From Akkermansia sp. (GTDB lineage Bacteria > Verrucomicrobiota > Verrucomicrobiia > Verrucomicrobiales > Akkermansiaceae), in contig JAIFNK010000301.1 in NCBI GenBank assembly GCA_020047775.1, positions 1 through 16,467 of the forward strand: a stretch of 16,467 nt of DNA. The letters are read 5' to 3'. How positions within the stretch are numbered: the first letter of the stretch is position 1; the number at the start of each line of letters is the position of its first letter. The position numbers were made by a program, and so were the translations under genes. The notes under the pieces were generated by a model. The model ran no database searches. It worked only from the letters and a program-made list of their open reading frames with translations, and had not been told where the DNA came from. This document shows positions 6,478 through 15,302 of the stretch, one piece after another.

Positions 6478-7368
6478 TCAAGGTCCTTGCCGGCAGGCGG
6501 ACGGCGGCATGCCCATGTGTTTGCGGAACAGACGTGAGAAATAGAACGGGTCTTCGTAACCGACGATGGATGCGGCTTCGGCGACGTTGTGGTTTCCTTG
6601 TTGGAGTAAATCCATCGCGCGTTGGAGGCGCAGGCGGATCAGCAGGCCCAGTGGCGGCATGCCGGTCTGACGGCGGCAGAGTTCGCTGAAATGCGGAATA
6701 CTGAGATGGGATTCGCGGGCCAACTCGTCGAGCGTCCACGGTCGGGCGAGATCCTCCCGCATCAGGGAAAGCACTTTGAGCAGGCGGTTTTCCGCGCGGC
6801 GGGATCGGCTGCCGGGCGCGCGCTGGTGGACTTTCGCCAGACCTAACAATCGCCCGAACGCGGTCGAGAGACCGGTCATCGCCGCCTCGCTGAAGCCATG
6901 GGTGGCGTGGCGGAAGGTGTCTTCAAACGCCTCGATCATCACCGCGGGATCGTCCACCGAGACGATGGGATTTGTCGGGGAAACGCCGAGATTTTCGAGA
7001 TGGTCGCCGGCGCGCAATCCCCGGAAGTGCATCCAGAAGATCGTCCATGGCGAGCGTGGGTTGGCGCTGTAAACGTGGTGCTCGCGGGGCGGGAGAAACA
7101 GAAGGTCGCCGGGTTCCATTTGCCATTCCCGACCGGCGAGTGTGCAGGACCCTTTGCCCGAGATGCAGGCGATCAGAATGTGCTGCGAGGTGCCGTGCGG
7201 ACGCTCGACGTAATGCCCGCCCGCCGCGACGAAGGTGCCGATGTGGGTGACGCAGAGATCGCGGGTGACCGGCTTGCGGGCGGCCTCGACGGCGATGGCG
7301 GGCGGGATGATCACCAGGCGCTGCCCCGGGAAGCCTTCGGGACGTTTTTCCGGTAGGGCTGCCTTCAT
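6478..7368 (-). CDS. AraC-family transcriptional regulator
   Basis: DNA-binding regulator with an N-terminal cupin-like sensing domain (about residues 40-115, including GDLLFLPPREHHVY) and a C-terminal pair of helix-turn-helix motifs (about 195-293). The second helix region carries the AraC signature, seen as GYEDPFYFSRLFRKHMGMPPS at 270-290. The FLPPREHHVYSA and WTIFWMHFRG stretches are typical of AraC regulators that sense sugars. The 296 residues are the usual length. It is transcribed away from the sodium/solute symporter gene, sharing a 110-bp control region. That arrangement suggests it regulates the symporter and the DUF5107 gene in response to the imported sugar; the ligand is not deducible. 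Confidence 0.92.
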   Translation of the reverse strand: MKAALPEKRPEGFPGQRLVIIPPAIAVEAARKPVTRDLCVTHIGTFVAAGGHYVERPHGTSQHILIACISGKGSCTLAGREWQMEPGDLLFLPPREHHVYSANPRSPWTIFWMHFRGLRAGDHLENLGVSPTNPIVSVDDPAVMIEAFEDTFRHATHGFSEAAMTGLSTAFGRLLGLAKVHQRAPGSRSRRAENRLLKVLSLMREDLARPWTLDELARESHLSIPHFSELCRRQTGMPPLGLLIRLRLQRAMDLLQQGNHNVAEAASIVGYEDPFYFSRLFRKHMGMPPSACRQGP

Positions 7369-7478
7369 GGCCGGTAGGACACGGCGAAAACCGAGGAATG
7401 TCCATGCATTTCCTTCGATGTTCCATGGTGAAACCCGCTGCGGATTCCGTAATCTCCGGGCAACCCATTGAACTTTCC
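7369..7478. promoter_or_regulatory. divergent control region with a possible AraC-type direct repeat
   Basis: This is the gap between the regulator and symporter starts. Two similar sites, AATGTCCATG (7397-7406) and GATGTTCCATGG (7417-7428), repeat in the same orientation 20 bp apart, about two helical turns, which is the spacing at which AraC proteins often bind. The match is short and one base is inserted in the second copy. No convincing -35/-10 pair was found. In-frame ATGs for the symporter at 7398 and 7425 also lie here. Confidence 0.3.
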
Positions 7479-9050
7479 ATGAACATCGCGCCCCAGGATC
7501 TCCTCGTATTTGTCGGATTTTTCGTTCTCGTCGTCGGACTCAGTGTCTGGAAAAGCCGCAAGGCGAAGGGGCACGAGGAGGACAGCTCGGACTTCTTCCT
7601 CGCCGGCCGCGGGCTGACCTGGCCGCTGATCGGCATCTCGATCGTGGCGGCGAATATTTCCACCGAGCAAATGGTGGGCATGGCCGGCCAGGCGGCGGGC
7701 TCGACCGGGTTGGCGGTGAGTTGCTGGCAGTTGCTCGGCTCGGTGTTCATCGTGATCATTTCCATGACCCTGCTGCCGAAGTTCCTGCGGGCGGGGATTT
7801 ACACGATGCCGGAGTATCTCGAATACCGCTACAACACGGCGGCGCGCGGGATCATGGCCGTCCTAACGGTGGCGATCTACGCGGTGGTGATGCTGCCGGC
7901 GGTGCTCTATTCCGGCGGCGTGACGCTGCGGGCGATCACCGGGATGGATCTGACGAAAGCGGTGTGGCTGATTGGATTGATCGGTGCCGGTTACTCGACG
8001 ATCGGCGGCTTGAAGGCGATCGCCTGGGCGGACCTCGTGCAGGGGCTCGCGCTGCTGGCGGGTGGCATGATGATTTTCTTCCTCGGTCTGGATGCGGTCG
8101 GCGGGTGGGACAAGTTCGCGGAATTCAACGCGCCGAAACTCCACATGGTGATGCCGGCGGACAACAAGGACCTGCCATGGACCGGCGTGGCGGGCGGGAT
8201 GTGGATCGTGATGATTTATTACTGTGGATTGAACCAGTTCATCGTGCAGCGGAATCTCGCCGCGAAGTCGCTGAAACACGGACAGCTCGGGATGATTTTC
8301 GCGGGCGGACTCTGGCTGCTGGTGCCCTTCGCGATGGTGATGCCCGGGTTGATGGCGCAGCAACTCTACGGCGCCGAGCTCGGCACGAAAACCGACGCGG
8401 CGTTTCCCACGATGGTGACCAAACTGATCGCGCCGGGCGTGCGTGGCTTCATCTACGCCGCCATCGCCGGTGCCGTGACCAGCACACTGGCTTCGTTGCT
8501 CAACTCCGCGTCCACGATTTCCACGATGGATGTCTATCGGCGGATGTTCTCACAGAACGCCTCGCAGGAAAAACTCGTCTGGCTTGGCCGCGGGCTGACG
8601 CTGGCGTTTGTGATCGCCGGTTGTTCGATCGCGCCGGTGTTGGACGACCCGAAATTCGGCGGCGTGTTCCAATACATCCAACAGTTCCAAGGCTACATCT
8701 GGCCCGGCGTGGTGGCGGCATTCATCATGCCCTTCGTACTGCCCAAGGTCCCGGGCGCTGCGGGCGTGGCGGCCTTGCTAACCGGTCCGCTGGCCTATGC
8801 GGCGTTCCAATTCACCACCAAATCGGACGCGCGTCCGTGGGGACATGAAATTCATTTCCTCCTGCAAGTGCTGCTCGCCTTCCTCGCAGTGGGCACGCTG
8901 ATGACGGCGATGGCCCTGATCTCGCCGCTTGCCAAGGCCAAGGAGCTCCCCGTTCGCGAGGAGATCAGCCTGGTCACCGAGCCCATCGTGAAAATCGCAG
9001 GCGGCCTCGTCATCCTCGGTGTCGTCCTGTTCTTCATCATCTTCTGGTGA
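7479..9050 (+). CDS. sodium/solute symporter (SSS family, SGLT-like)
   Basis: Inner-membrane sodium-coupled importer, most likely for a sugar. From the ATG at 7479 it has 523 residues and about 13-14 hydrophobic segments. SGLT-type signatures are FFLAGRGLTWPLIGISIVAA near the N-terminus, MPEYLEYRYN, the family motif GGLKAIAWADLVQG, and QRNLAAKSLKHGQLG followed by GAVTSTLASLLNSASTI. An SSS protein normally begins just before its first helix, as MNIAPQDLLVFVGFF does here. Earlier in-frame ATGs at 7398 and 7425 would add up to 27 residues without SSS character. The DUF5107 gene follows closely (stop to ATG 41 bp; a GTG overlaps the stop), so the two are probably co-transcribed under the divergent AraC regulator. 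Confidence 0.93.
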   Translation: MNIAPQDLLVFVGFFVLVVGLSVWKSRKAKGHEEDSSDFFLAGRGLTWPLIGISIVAANISTEQMVGMAGQAAGSTGLAVSCWQLLGSVFIVIISMTLLPKFLRAGIYTMPEYLEYRYNTAARGIMAVLTVAIYAVVMLPAVLYSGGVTLRAITGMDLTKAVWLIGLIGAGYSTIGGLKAIAWADLVQGLALLAGGMMIFFLGLDAVGGWDKFAEFNAPKLHMVMPADNKDLPWTGVAGGMWIVMIYYCGLNQFIVQRNLAAKSLKHGQLGMIFAGGLWLLVPFAMVMPGLMAQQLYGAELGTKTDAAFPTMVTKLIAPGVRGFIYAAIAGAVTSTLASLLNSASTISTMDVYRRMFSQNASQEKLVWLGRGLTLAFVIAGCSIAPVLDDPKFGGVFQYIQQFQGYIWPGVVAAFIMPFVLPKVPGAAGVAALLTGPLAYAAFQFTTKSDARPWGHEIHFLLQVLLAFLAVGTLMTAMALISPLAKAKELPVREEISLVTEPIVKIAGGLVILGVVLFFIIFW

Positions 9051-9091
9051 TCGCGTCCGATCTCAAATTTGATATTTCAATCTCCAGCACC

Positions 9092-12000
9092 ATGTCCGTG
9101 ATTGCCAAACTCGAGCCCCGCGTCATTTCCACTTACCCGGTCGGCGCGCCGGAGAAGAATCCGGTATTCTTCGAGAAACGCGTCTATCAGGGATCTTCCG
9201 GCAAGGTGTATCCCGTGCCGTTCATCGACAAGGTGTTCGATGAACCGCAGCCGGTTTCCTATCAATCCGCGCGATTGGAAAACGAGTTCGTGCGTCTGGT
9301 GATGCTGCCGGAAATCGGCGGGCGGATTTTCATCGGCCAGGACAAGACGAACCGCGACTACGATTTTTTCTACCGGCAGGACGTGATCAAACCGGCGCTC
9401 GTCGGCCTCGCCGGGCCGTGGATTTCCGGTGGCGTCGAGTTCAACTGGCCGCAGCACCACCGCCCCGGGACTTTCATGCCGGCGGATGTCTTCATCGAAG
9501 AGGAAGAGGATGGCGCGCGCACGGTTTGGTTCAGCGAACATGATCCGATCACCCGGCTCAAGGGCATGCACGGCATCCGTCTGCGACCGGAATCCTCGTT
9601 GATCGAACTGCGGGCGCGTTTGTATAACAGAACGCCATTCACGCAGTCCTTTCTCTGGTGGGCGAACGTGGCGGCGATGGTGCATGAGCAATACCAATCG
9701 TTCTTCCCGCCGGACGTGCGCTACGTGGCGGACCATGCGGTGCGCGCGATGTCGTCGTTTCCGGAGGCGATGAATCCTTACTACGGCGTGGACTATCAGA
9801 ACCGTCCGGGTGCCAACGACCTGAGCTGGTATAAGAACATTCCGGTGCCTACGAGTTATATGGTTTGTCAGACGCAGTTCGATTTCTTCGGCGGTTATGA
9901 TTTCAAGGCGGGAGGAGGATTCGTGCATGTCGCGGACCGCCACATCGCTCCGGGCAAGAAACAATGGACGTGGGGCGACCATGCCTTCGGCCACGCGTGG
10001 GACCGCGAATTGACGGATACAAACGGCCCCTACATCGAATTGATGGCCGGAGTTTACACCGACAACCAACCGGACTTTTCCTATCTCACGCCTTACGAAA
10101 CCAAGACGTTCTCGCAGTTCTGGTGGCCGATCCAAGGCATCGGTCCGGTCCAGCAGGCGACGGAAAAGGCCGCGCTGCGGATGGTGGTGGGCGAGGACCG
10201 GATGATCGATCTCGGCGTTTGTGTTTCGGAATCCGTGTCAAACGCGCGGTTGGTGGTGACGCGGGGCGTGGAGGTATTGGTGGAGAAAACCTTCTCACTG
10301 AAACCCGGAAAATGCTGGAAGCACAGCGGCCTGAAATTCACCGGGGAAAATCCAACGGAACTGCTGGCTGCAATTTTCGATGAGGATGGTGAATGCCTGC
10401 TCACCTACCACCCGGTCGATGAAAGCCGGATCATCCCGAACCGCGAGGTTGCGACGGAACCACCAGCTCCCGAGGAAACCGCATCGTCCGATGAGTTATA
10501 CTTCACCGGTGAACATCTCGACCAATACCGCCATTGCACGCGCTCGCCGGAGTTGTACTGGAACGAAGCACTGAGCCGCGATCCCGGCGACGCCCGTTGC
10601 AACATCGGCATGGGCCGCCGGGCGCTGAAACAAGGCCGCTTGGATGCCGCCGAGGCACATTTCCAAAAGGCCATCGCCCGGCTGACCCGGCGTCATCCGA
10701 ATCCGGAGACCGGGGAGGCGCATTATTTCCTCGGTTTGACGCTGGTGTTCAAGGGCGGGTTCGCAGCCGCCTATCCGTTGTTTTACAAAGCCACCTGGAA
10801 TCAGGCATGGCGGTCGGCGGCGTTCTATCAAATCGCCTGCCTCGATTGCCGGAAGTTCGATTTCGACACCGCGCTGCGCCATCTCGACGAGGCGCTGGCG
10901 ACGAATGGCGATCACACCAAGGCGATGGTCTTGCAAGCGGTGATCGCGCGCCACTCGGAAGATCCGGATGCCGCGGCAGAACTGTTGGCCGATGTGCTCG
11001 CGATGGATCCGCTCGACCACTGGGCGCGCTATGAGGGCACTGCCTGCGGGGTGGTTTCCAAAGAGGGCTTTCTAAATGTTTCCCGCAATGACGCGCAGAC
11101 GGTTCTCGATCTCGCCTTCGACTATGCCGACGCGGGCTTCCATGACGACGCGGCGAAGCTCTTGGAAAGACATCTCTCACAGCCGGTGGCGGACTGCGCG
11201 GTCCCGAATCCCTTGTCGCGCAGCGCCATGAGCCTCTACGTCTTGGCCTGGTTGAAAAAGGACGGCAAGCTGCTGGCCAAGGCCCGCGCGCAGTCACCGG
11301 ACCACTTTTTCCCCTCGCGCCTGCATGAGCAGATCGTCCTGGAATGGGCGCTGCAACAACCCGGCAGGGACCCGCTGGCGGCGTATGGTTTGGGAAATTA
11401 TTTCTACGATCAGAAGCGCCATCAGGACGCCATCACCGTCTGGCTGCGTGCGGTCGAGGACGGCGCGTCGTTCGCCACGGTGTTTCGCAATCTCGGCATC
11501 GCGACGTGGAATCTGCAACGCGACGGCGATGCCGCGCGGAATTTCTATCTGCGTGCGCTGGAGCTGGATGCCCGCGATCCACGGTTGGTTTCCGAGTATG
11601 ATCAATTGCGTTCAAAGCTGAATGATCCACTGATAGATCGTCTGGCGTTCCTTGAAGAGCGCATGGAGCGGGTCATGCAGCGCGACGATTGCACGGTGGC
11701 GCTGGCGACTTTGTACAATCTCACCGGGAACCCGGAAAAGGCGCTGGAAATCATCACTTCGCGCCGGTTCCATCCGTGGGAAGGTGGGGAGGGCAGCGTG
11801 CTCCGGCAGTTCACCACCGCGCATTTACTCATCGGCCGCAAGACGCTGGAGGCTGGTGACGCGGCTGCCGCGCTGGCCCACTTCACGGGAGCCATGGACA
11901 CGCCGGAGAGCCTCGGGGAAGCCTATCACCTTCTTCAGGCGAAGGCGGATGTGAACTACTGGATCGGCAAGGCGCTGAAAGCTCTCGGCCGCGAAGACGC

Positions 12001-12403
12001 GGCCGGGGAATCCTTCACGCAGTCCGCGAATGAAGCCGGGGATTTCTCGGACATGGCGGTCACCGCGCACAGCACGCTGAGTTATTTCCGCGGGCTTTCC
12101 TTGCGGGAGTTGGGACTCGGAGACGACGCGCGTGCCGTTTTCTCGGACCTCAAGGCGTTTGCAGAAGCCAAGCTCAAGGAAACCGCGAAGATCGACTACT
12201 TCGCCACGTCGTTGCCGAACTTGCTGGTGTTCGACGAAGACCTTCAAGCCCGCCGCGGTGCGGAAAACCAACTGCTGTTAGCACTGGCCTATCACGGCCT
12301 CGGAGAAATGGCTGCCGCCCGCGCCGCGCTGGAGGAGACCCTCGCCTTCACCTGCGCGGACCAACTCACTGCGGATCTGCTGCGGGAATTTGCAACCGCC
12401 TGA
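9092..12403 (+). CDS. DUF5107 domain protein with C-terminal tetratricopeptide repeats
   Basis: A large (1103 aa) probable carbohydrate-related protein of unknown activity. The N-terminal 350 or so residues are a DUF5107 domain: YPVGAPEKNPVFFEKRVYQG, LPEIGGRIF, GGVEFNWPQHHRP, WWANVAA, WYKNIPVPTSYM, YIELMAGVYTDNQPDF and FSQFWWPIQGIG. Such domains are thought to have a galactose-mutarotase-like beta fold. After a linker (about 350-480) comes a long TPR-like helical region to the end, with pairs such as DARCNIGMGRRALKQGRLDA and AEAHFQKAI. No signal peptide or membrane segment is visible, so it is likely cytoplasmic. I chose the ATG at 9092; a GTG at 9047 overlapping the symporter stop is possible, but the 15 added codons are AT-rich. 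Context suggests it processes or binds the sugar imported by the symporter. Confidence 0.88.
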   Translation: MSVIAKLEPRVISTYPVGAPEKNPVFFEKRVYQGSSGKVYPVPFIDKVFDEPQPVSYQSARLENEFVRLVMLPEIGGRIFIGQDKTNRDYDFFYRQDVIKPALVGLAGPWISGGVEFNWPQHHRPGTFMPADVFIEEEEDGARTVWFSEHDPITRLKGMHGIRLRPESSLIELRARLYNRTPFTQSFLWWANVAAMVHEQYQSFFPPDVRYVADHAVRAMSSFPEAMNPYYGVDYQNRPGANDLSWYKNIPVPTSYMVCQTQFDFFGGYDFKAGGGFVHVADRHIAPGKKQWTWGDHAFGHAWDRELTDTNGPYIELMAGVYTDNQPDFSYLTPYETKTFSQFWWPIQGIGPVQQATEKAALRMVVGEDRMIDLGVCVSESVSNARLVVTRGVEVLVEKTFSLKPGKCWKHSGLKFTGENPTELLAAIFDEDGECLLTYHPVDESRIIPNREVATEPPAPEETASSDELYFTGEHLDQYRHCTRSPELYWNEALSRDPGDARCNIGMGRRALKQGRLDAAEAHFQKAIARLTRRHPNPETGEAHYFLGLTLVFKGGFAAAYPLFYKATWNQAWRSAAFYQIACLDCRKFDFDTALRHLDEALATNGDHTKAMVLQAVIARHSEDPDAAAELLADVLAMDPLDHWARYEGTACGVVSKEGFLNVSRNDAQTVLDLAFDYADAGFHDDAAKLLERHLSQPVADCAVPNPLSRSAMSLYVLAWLKKDGKLLAKARAQSPDHFFPSRLHEQIVLEWALQQPGRDPLAAYGLGNYFYDQKRHQDAITVWLRAVEDGASFATVFRNLGIATWNLQRDGDAARNFYLRALELDARDPRLVSEYDQLRSKLNDPLIDRLAFLEERMERVMQRDDCTVALATLYNLTGNPEKALEIITSRRFHPWEGGEGSVLRQFTTAHLLIGRKTLEAGDAAAALAHFTGAMDTPESLGEAYHLLQAKADVNYWIGKALKALGREDAAGESFTQSANEAGDFSDMAVTAHSTLSYFRGLSLRELGLGDDARAVFSDLKAFAEAKLKETAKIDYFATSLPNLLVFDEDLQARRGAENQLLLALAYHGLGEMAAARAALEETLAFTCADQLTADLLREFATA

Positions 12404-12461
12404 TTTCGCACGCGGACATTTCACCTCGACGCACTCAAAACTTGCGATTACAGAGCCGTGC

Positions 12462-14360
12462 ATGTTTCGCCACTCCACGATTTGCCTGACCTATCTCTTG
12501 CTAGCCTCCGGCCCGTTTCTGCCCGTGGTCGCGGCTGGAGGTTGTATCGTGCCGCAAACCGACGCCGCCGCGTTCGATGAAAGTCGCTCGGTGGGCGAGT
12601 TCGAGGTGGTATCGTCCGAATCATTTCTTGCGGAAAACCAGACGATCCGCACCCGGGTGGCGCTGAAACTCGCGGAACGATTCAAAGGCGACGTGCCGAA
12701 CCGGCTCGAAATCACAACTCCTGGCGGCAGCTTGGGCGATCGCAGCGATTTCCGCTCGGACTCACTTCCTCTCGAGGCGGGAAAATCCTATGTGCTGTTG
12801 CTAAACCGTGATGGCGGGGGAACCTGGTCGGCTCACCCACAGCATGCGTTTCGCGCCACGGCGAAGGGCCGCGGGCTGAGGGAGTTTTTCCGGAGTCAGG
12901 CGCGCGGACCACGGCCGAAAATCGTTTCCGCCTCGACGGCGGAAACCGTGACCGCTCAAGCGAATACCGGTGTGCCCGGCTCGGTCGTCACCCCCACCGG
13001 CTACATCGAAACCAGCGGCCAACCCACGCGCTTCGCGACCTGCGACGGCGACGAACCGATTCCCTACCTCATCGACATTGATGCCACCAAACTCCCGACA
13101 GGCATGACCCAGGCCGGCGCGGTCGCGGCGGTGGCGGAAGCGCTCAACGCGTGGGGAGCCTCCTCGTCCCTCAAATTCCGCTACGAAGGCACCCAATCGT
13201 TCGGGACCGCGGCCAGCAACATCGCCATTAAGGACCGGCGGCTGAGAATCCAGCTTCACGACAATTACAACGTGGTCAACACCAGCGGGGTGCTCGGCGT
13301 CGGCGGTGGTAGTTTTGAATCCCCCACCAGCACCTTCACCGGCGGGCAAGTCGGGAGCCAGGGATTCCAAGAACGGCTCTTCGGCTATGTGGTTTTGGAA
13401 AGCACCACCAACGCATCCTTCATGCTGAACACTGCGAATTTCAAACGGGTGCTCACCCATGAAATCGGGCATGCGCTGGGACTGGCTCATTCGAGTGAAA
13501 ATGCCACGGAGCCGGACGCCACATTGAAAGCCGCCACCATGTATTATACCGCATCGGCCGGCTCCACCGGTGCGACGATCCAGACTTACGATGTGGACCG
13601 GATCCAGTTCGGCTATCCGGTGGGAAACACGCCGCCTTACGCGAGTGACCGCCTGCTTCCATGCATTACGACCAGCAATTTCGCGCTACTGCCCGCGGTT
13701 CCCGGGGTCAACCGCATCCAACTCCGGGCCATCGACCGGCAAGGCACCGCACTGACAGCGACCTTGACCGACAGCACTTCAATCAACGGAACATTTTCCC
13801 TGAGCGGCTCGACACTGACCTACACACCTAACGGCAACTTCGGTGACGCCCGCCTAACCGACGCGGAGATCGAAACAGGCATCTTTTATGATAAAGCATC
13901 CGTTCAATTCAGCGACGGAGTCAACACAAGCCGGGTTGCGAATTGCGTCATGCCAGGGTTTTCAAGAGACACAACCCCCACTGACGGTCTCCCAGATGCA
14001 TGGATGACCGCCAATTTCAGCACGACCACGGTGGGAGCGCCTGGCTCCGGCCGCCACCCCGATGACGACCCCGACAAGGATGGTCTGATCAACCGCACCG
14101 AGTGGTATTTGAACACGAATCCGAACTCCGCCGCCAGCGGACCGGTGAGACCCGTTTACGACCACGCCGCCCGGCGGCTCACTTACACGCCGGTGCGTTT
14201 CGCGCCCTATTGGATCGAGTCCTCAAGCACTCTGGCCACGGCTTCGTGGTCGCTGCGGCGGGTCGGGTCGCTCTATCAATCCAGCGGCACCCTCACGTCC
14301 GACTTCACCGGCAGCACCGCTCCGGCCAGGGAGTTTTACCGCATCGGCACCGGGCCTTGA
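12462..14360 (+). CDS. secreted matrixin-type zinc metalloprotease
   Basis: A 632-residue exported protease. Residues 1-25 are a signal peptide (ICLTYLLLASG..., cleavage near VVAA). Residues 30-165 resemble a small domain seen ahead of bacterial matrixins (VALKLAERFKGDVPN, TTPGGSLGD, LEAGKSYVLLLN). The catalytic domain (about 188-390) carries HEIGHALGLAHS: His333, Glu334, His337 and His343 form the HExxHxxGxxH zinc site, and Met360 in ATMYYT supplies the Met-turn. Residues about 413-490 look cadherin-like (GSTLTYTPNGNFGD, SVQFSDGVNTS). A calcium-binding DDDPDKDGLINRTE lies at 534-547, and a tail (IESSSTLATASW, FYRIGTG) is of a type common in Verrucomicrobiota secreted proteins. I chose the ATG at 12462 because it starts the signal peptide. 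The gene follows DUF5107 by 58 bp, but a functional link is unclear. The substrate is unknown. Confidence 0.9.
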   Translation: MFRHSTICLTYLLLASGPFLPVVAAGGCIVPQTDAAAFDESRSVGEFEVVSSESFLAENQTIRTRVALKLAERFKGDVPNRLEITTPGGSLGDRSDFRSDSLPLEAGKSYVLLLNRDGGGTWSAHPQHAFRATAKGRGLREFFRSQARGPRPKIVSASTAETVTAQANTGVPGSVVTPTGYIETSGQPTRFATCDGDEPIPYLIDIDATKLPTGMTQAGAVAAVAEALNAWGASSSLKFRYEGTQSFGTAASNIAIKDRRLRIQLHDNYNVVNTSGVLGVGGGSFESPTSTFTGGQVGSQGFQERLFGYVVLESTTNASFMLNTANFKRVLTHEIGHALGLAHSSENATEPDATLKAATMYYTASAGSTGATIQTYDVDRIQFGYPVGNTPPYASDRLLPCITTSNFALLPAVPGVNRIQLRAIDRQGTALTATLTDSTSINGTFSLSGSTLTYTPNGNFGDARLTDAEIETGIFYDKASVQFSDGVNTSRVANCVMPGFSRDTTPTDGLPDAWMTANFSTTTVGAPGSGRHPDDDPDKDGLINRTEWYLNTNPNSAASGPVRPVYDHAARRLTYTPVRFAPYWIESSSTLATASWSLRRVGSLYQSSGTLTSDFTGSTAPAREFYRIGTGP

Positions 14361-14368
14361 GCGGCGAA

Positions 14369-14384
14369 CCGTCCCACGGGGCGG
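14369..14384. terminator. weak hairpin between convergent genes
   Basis: CCGTCCC and GGGGCGG pair with one G-U and a 2-4 nt loop, 8 bp after the protease stop. There is no T-run on either side, so it may be a weak transcript-end hairpin or chance. Confidence 0.25.
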
Positions 14385-14395
14385 ATACACCTGAT

Positions 14396-14424
14396 AGAAG
14401 AACAGCAGGATTCCTCCCTCACCC
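14396..14424. repeat. possible decayed single arm of the 1451-1524 repeat
   Basis: Shares GAAGAACAG and CAGGA with the right arm at 1497-1524, with the later part about two-thirds identical and ending in the same TCAC. One base is deleted relative to the intact arm. As in the intact copy, the terminal TCA supplies the TGA stop of the - strand gene (the PHP phosphatase, stop at 14419-14421). No matching opposite arm is visible, so this would be a half element. Confidence 0.45.
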
Positions 14425-15216
14425 GAGGCTCTCGGTCCGCCGCCGGCGTTTTTCAAACAGCACGGTCTCCCGATAGCCCGCCGCCTTCGCGAGGCCGGCC
14501 GCACGGGAGAACTCACGCGCCACTTCGCCCGGCGCGTGCGCGTCCGAGGAAATCACCAGCCCGATCCCGGCGGAACAAGCGAGTTCCAGAAACCGCGGCG
14601 CGGGGTAGGCCTCGGCGCACGGCTTGTGCCAGCCTGCGGTGTTGAGCTCGATGACGCTGCCGGACGCGGCGATGGCGTCGATGACCGGCTCGTAAAAGCG
14701 ATCCAGATCGCCGGCGGGGATGTGGGCGAATTTTTTCACCAGATCCGGGTGGCCGAGAATGTCGAAAAGACCGCTGTCGGCCATCTTTGCGTAAGTTTCC
14801 CAATAATGCGTCCAGACGGCGTCCACGTCGCACTCCGCCCAGCGGCCGAGCCATTTCGGATTATCAAAATCCCAATCGCCGAGGTAGTGGACCGAGCCGA
14901 TGAGGTAGTCCCACTCGTAGCGCGAGGCGAGATCGGCGATCCATGCATCGCAGCCCGCCAGCCAGTCGCATTCCAAGCCGGCACGCACCGGCAGCCGGCC
15001 TGCCGCGTGGGTCCGCGCCCGCTCGATCCAGCGGAAATAGTCCGGGATTTCCGCGATTTCCATCCGCCAGTCGTCGAAGGGTTCGGGGACCTGCGGGGCG
15101 TGATCGGAAATCCCGTATTCCGTGAGACCGGCTGCCAGTGCGGCCTCGATGTAAGCCTCAGGCTCCCCCTCGGCGTGGCGGCAAAGCGGCGTATGGGTAT
15201 GATAATCAGCAGGCAC
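14419..15216 (-). CDS. histidinol-phosphatase, PHP superfamily (HisJ/HisK-type)
   Basis: Probably removes phosphate from histidinol phosphate, the penultimate step of histidine synthesis, using a metal cluster in a PHP fold; other PHP phosphatase activities are possible. The GTG start gives 265 residues, matching the HisJ length. Metal-ligand positions are all visible: H6 and H8 in DYHTHTPLCRHAEG, H39 in GISDHAP, E82 in GLECDW, H110 in IGSVHYLGDWDFD, H156 in LGHPDLVKKF, and D225 and H227 in SSDAHAP. The frame is open to 15330, but those 38 residues would overlap the divergent phosphate acetyltransferase start and do not resemble the family. No other his gene is nearby. The stop codon falls in the possible decayed repeat. 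Confidence 0.88.
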   Translation of the reverse strand: MPADYHTHTPLCRHAEGEPEAYIEAALAAGLTEYGISDHAPQVPEPFDDWRMEIAEIPDYFRWIERARTHAAGRLPVRAGLECDWLAGCDAWIADLASRYEWDYLIGSVHYLGDWDFDNPKWLGRWAECDVDAVWTHYWETYAKMADSGLFDILGHPDLVKKFAHIPAGDLDRFYEPVIDAIAASGSVIELNTAGWHKPCAEAYPAPRFLELACSAGIGLVISSDAHAPGEVAREFSRAAGLAKAAGYRETVLFEKRRRRTESLG

Positions 15217-15302
15217 TTGCGTAATTCGGGATGAATCCGGTTGAACGGAAGGAAAAAGCCATACTAAACTCGCCTCACGCTGCAAGCGCCAGATTTTCCT
15301 CA

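Noticed and set aside
7721..8848. 375-residue + frame inside the symporter gene
   Set aside because: Arg/Asp/Gly-rich translation without domain character, fully covered by the SSS gene in another frame.
9047..9091. GTG start of the DUF5107 gene overlapping the symporter stop (GTGA)
   Set aside because: Possible coupling, but these 15 codons are AT-rich and contain the palindrome TCAAATTTGA at 9063-9072, so they look intergenic; the ATG at 9092 is preferred.
15241..15268. TTGAAC and TACTAA, 16 bp apart, as a pta promoter
   Set aside because: The -10 matches only about half of the consensus, and promoter consensus in this phylum is not well enough known to call it.
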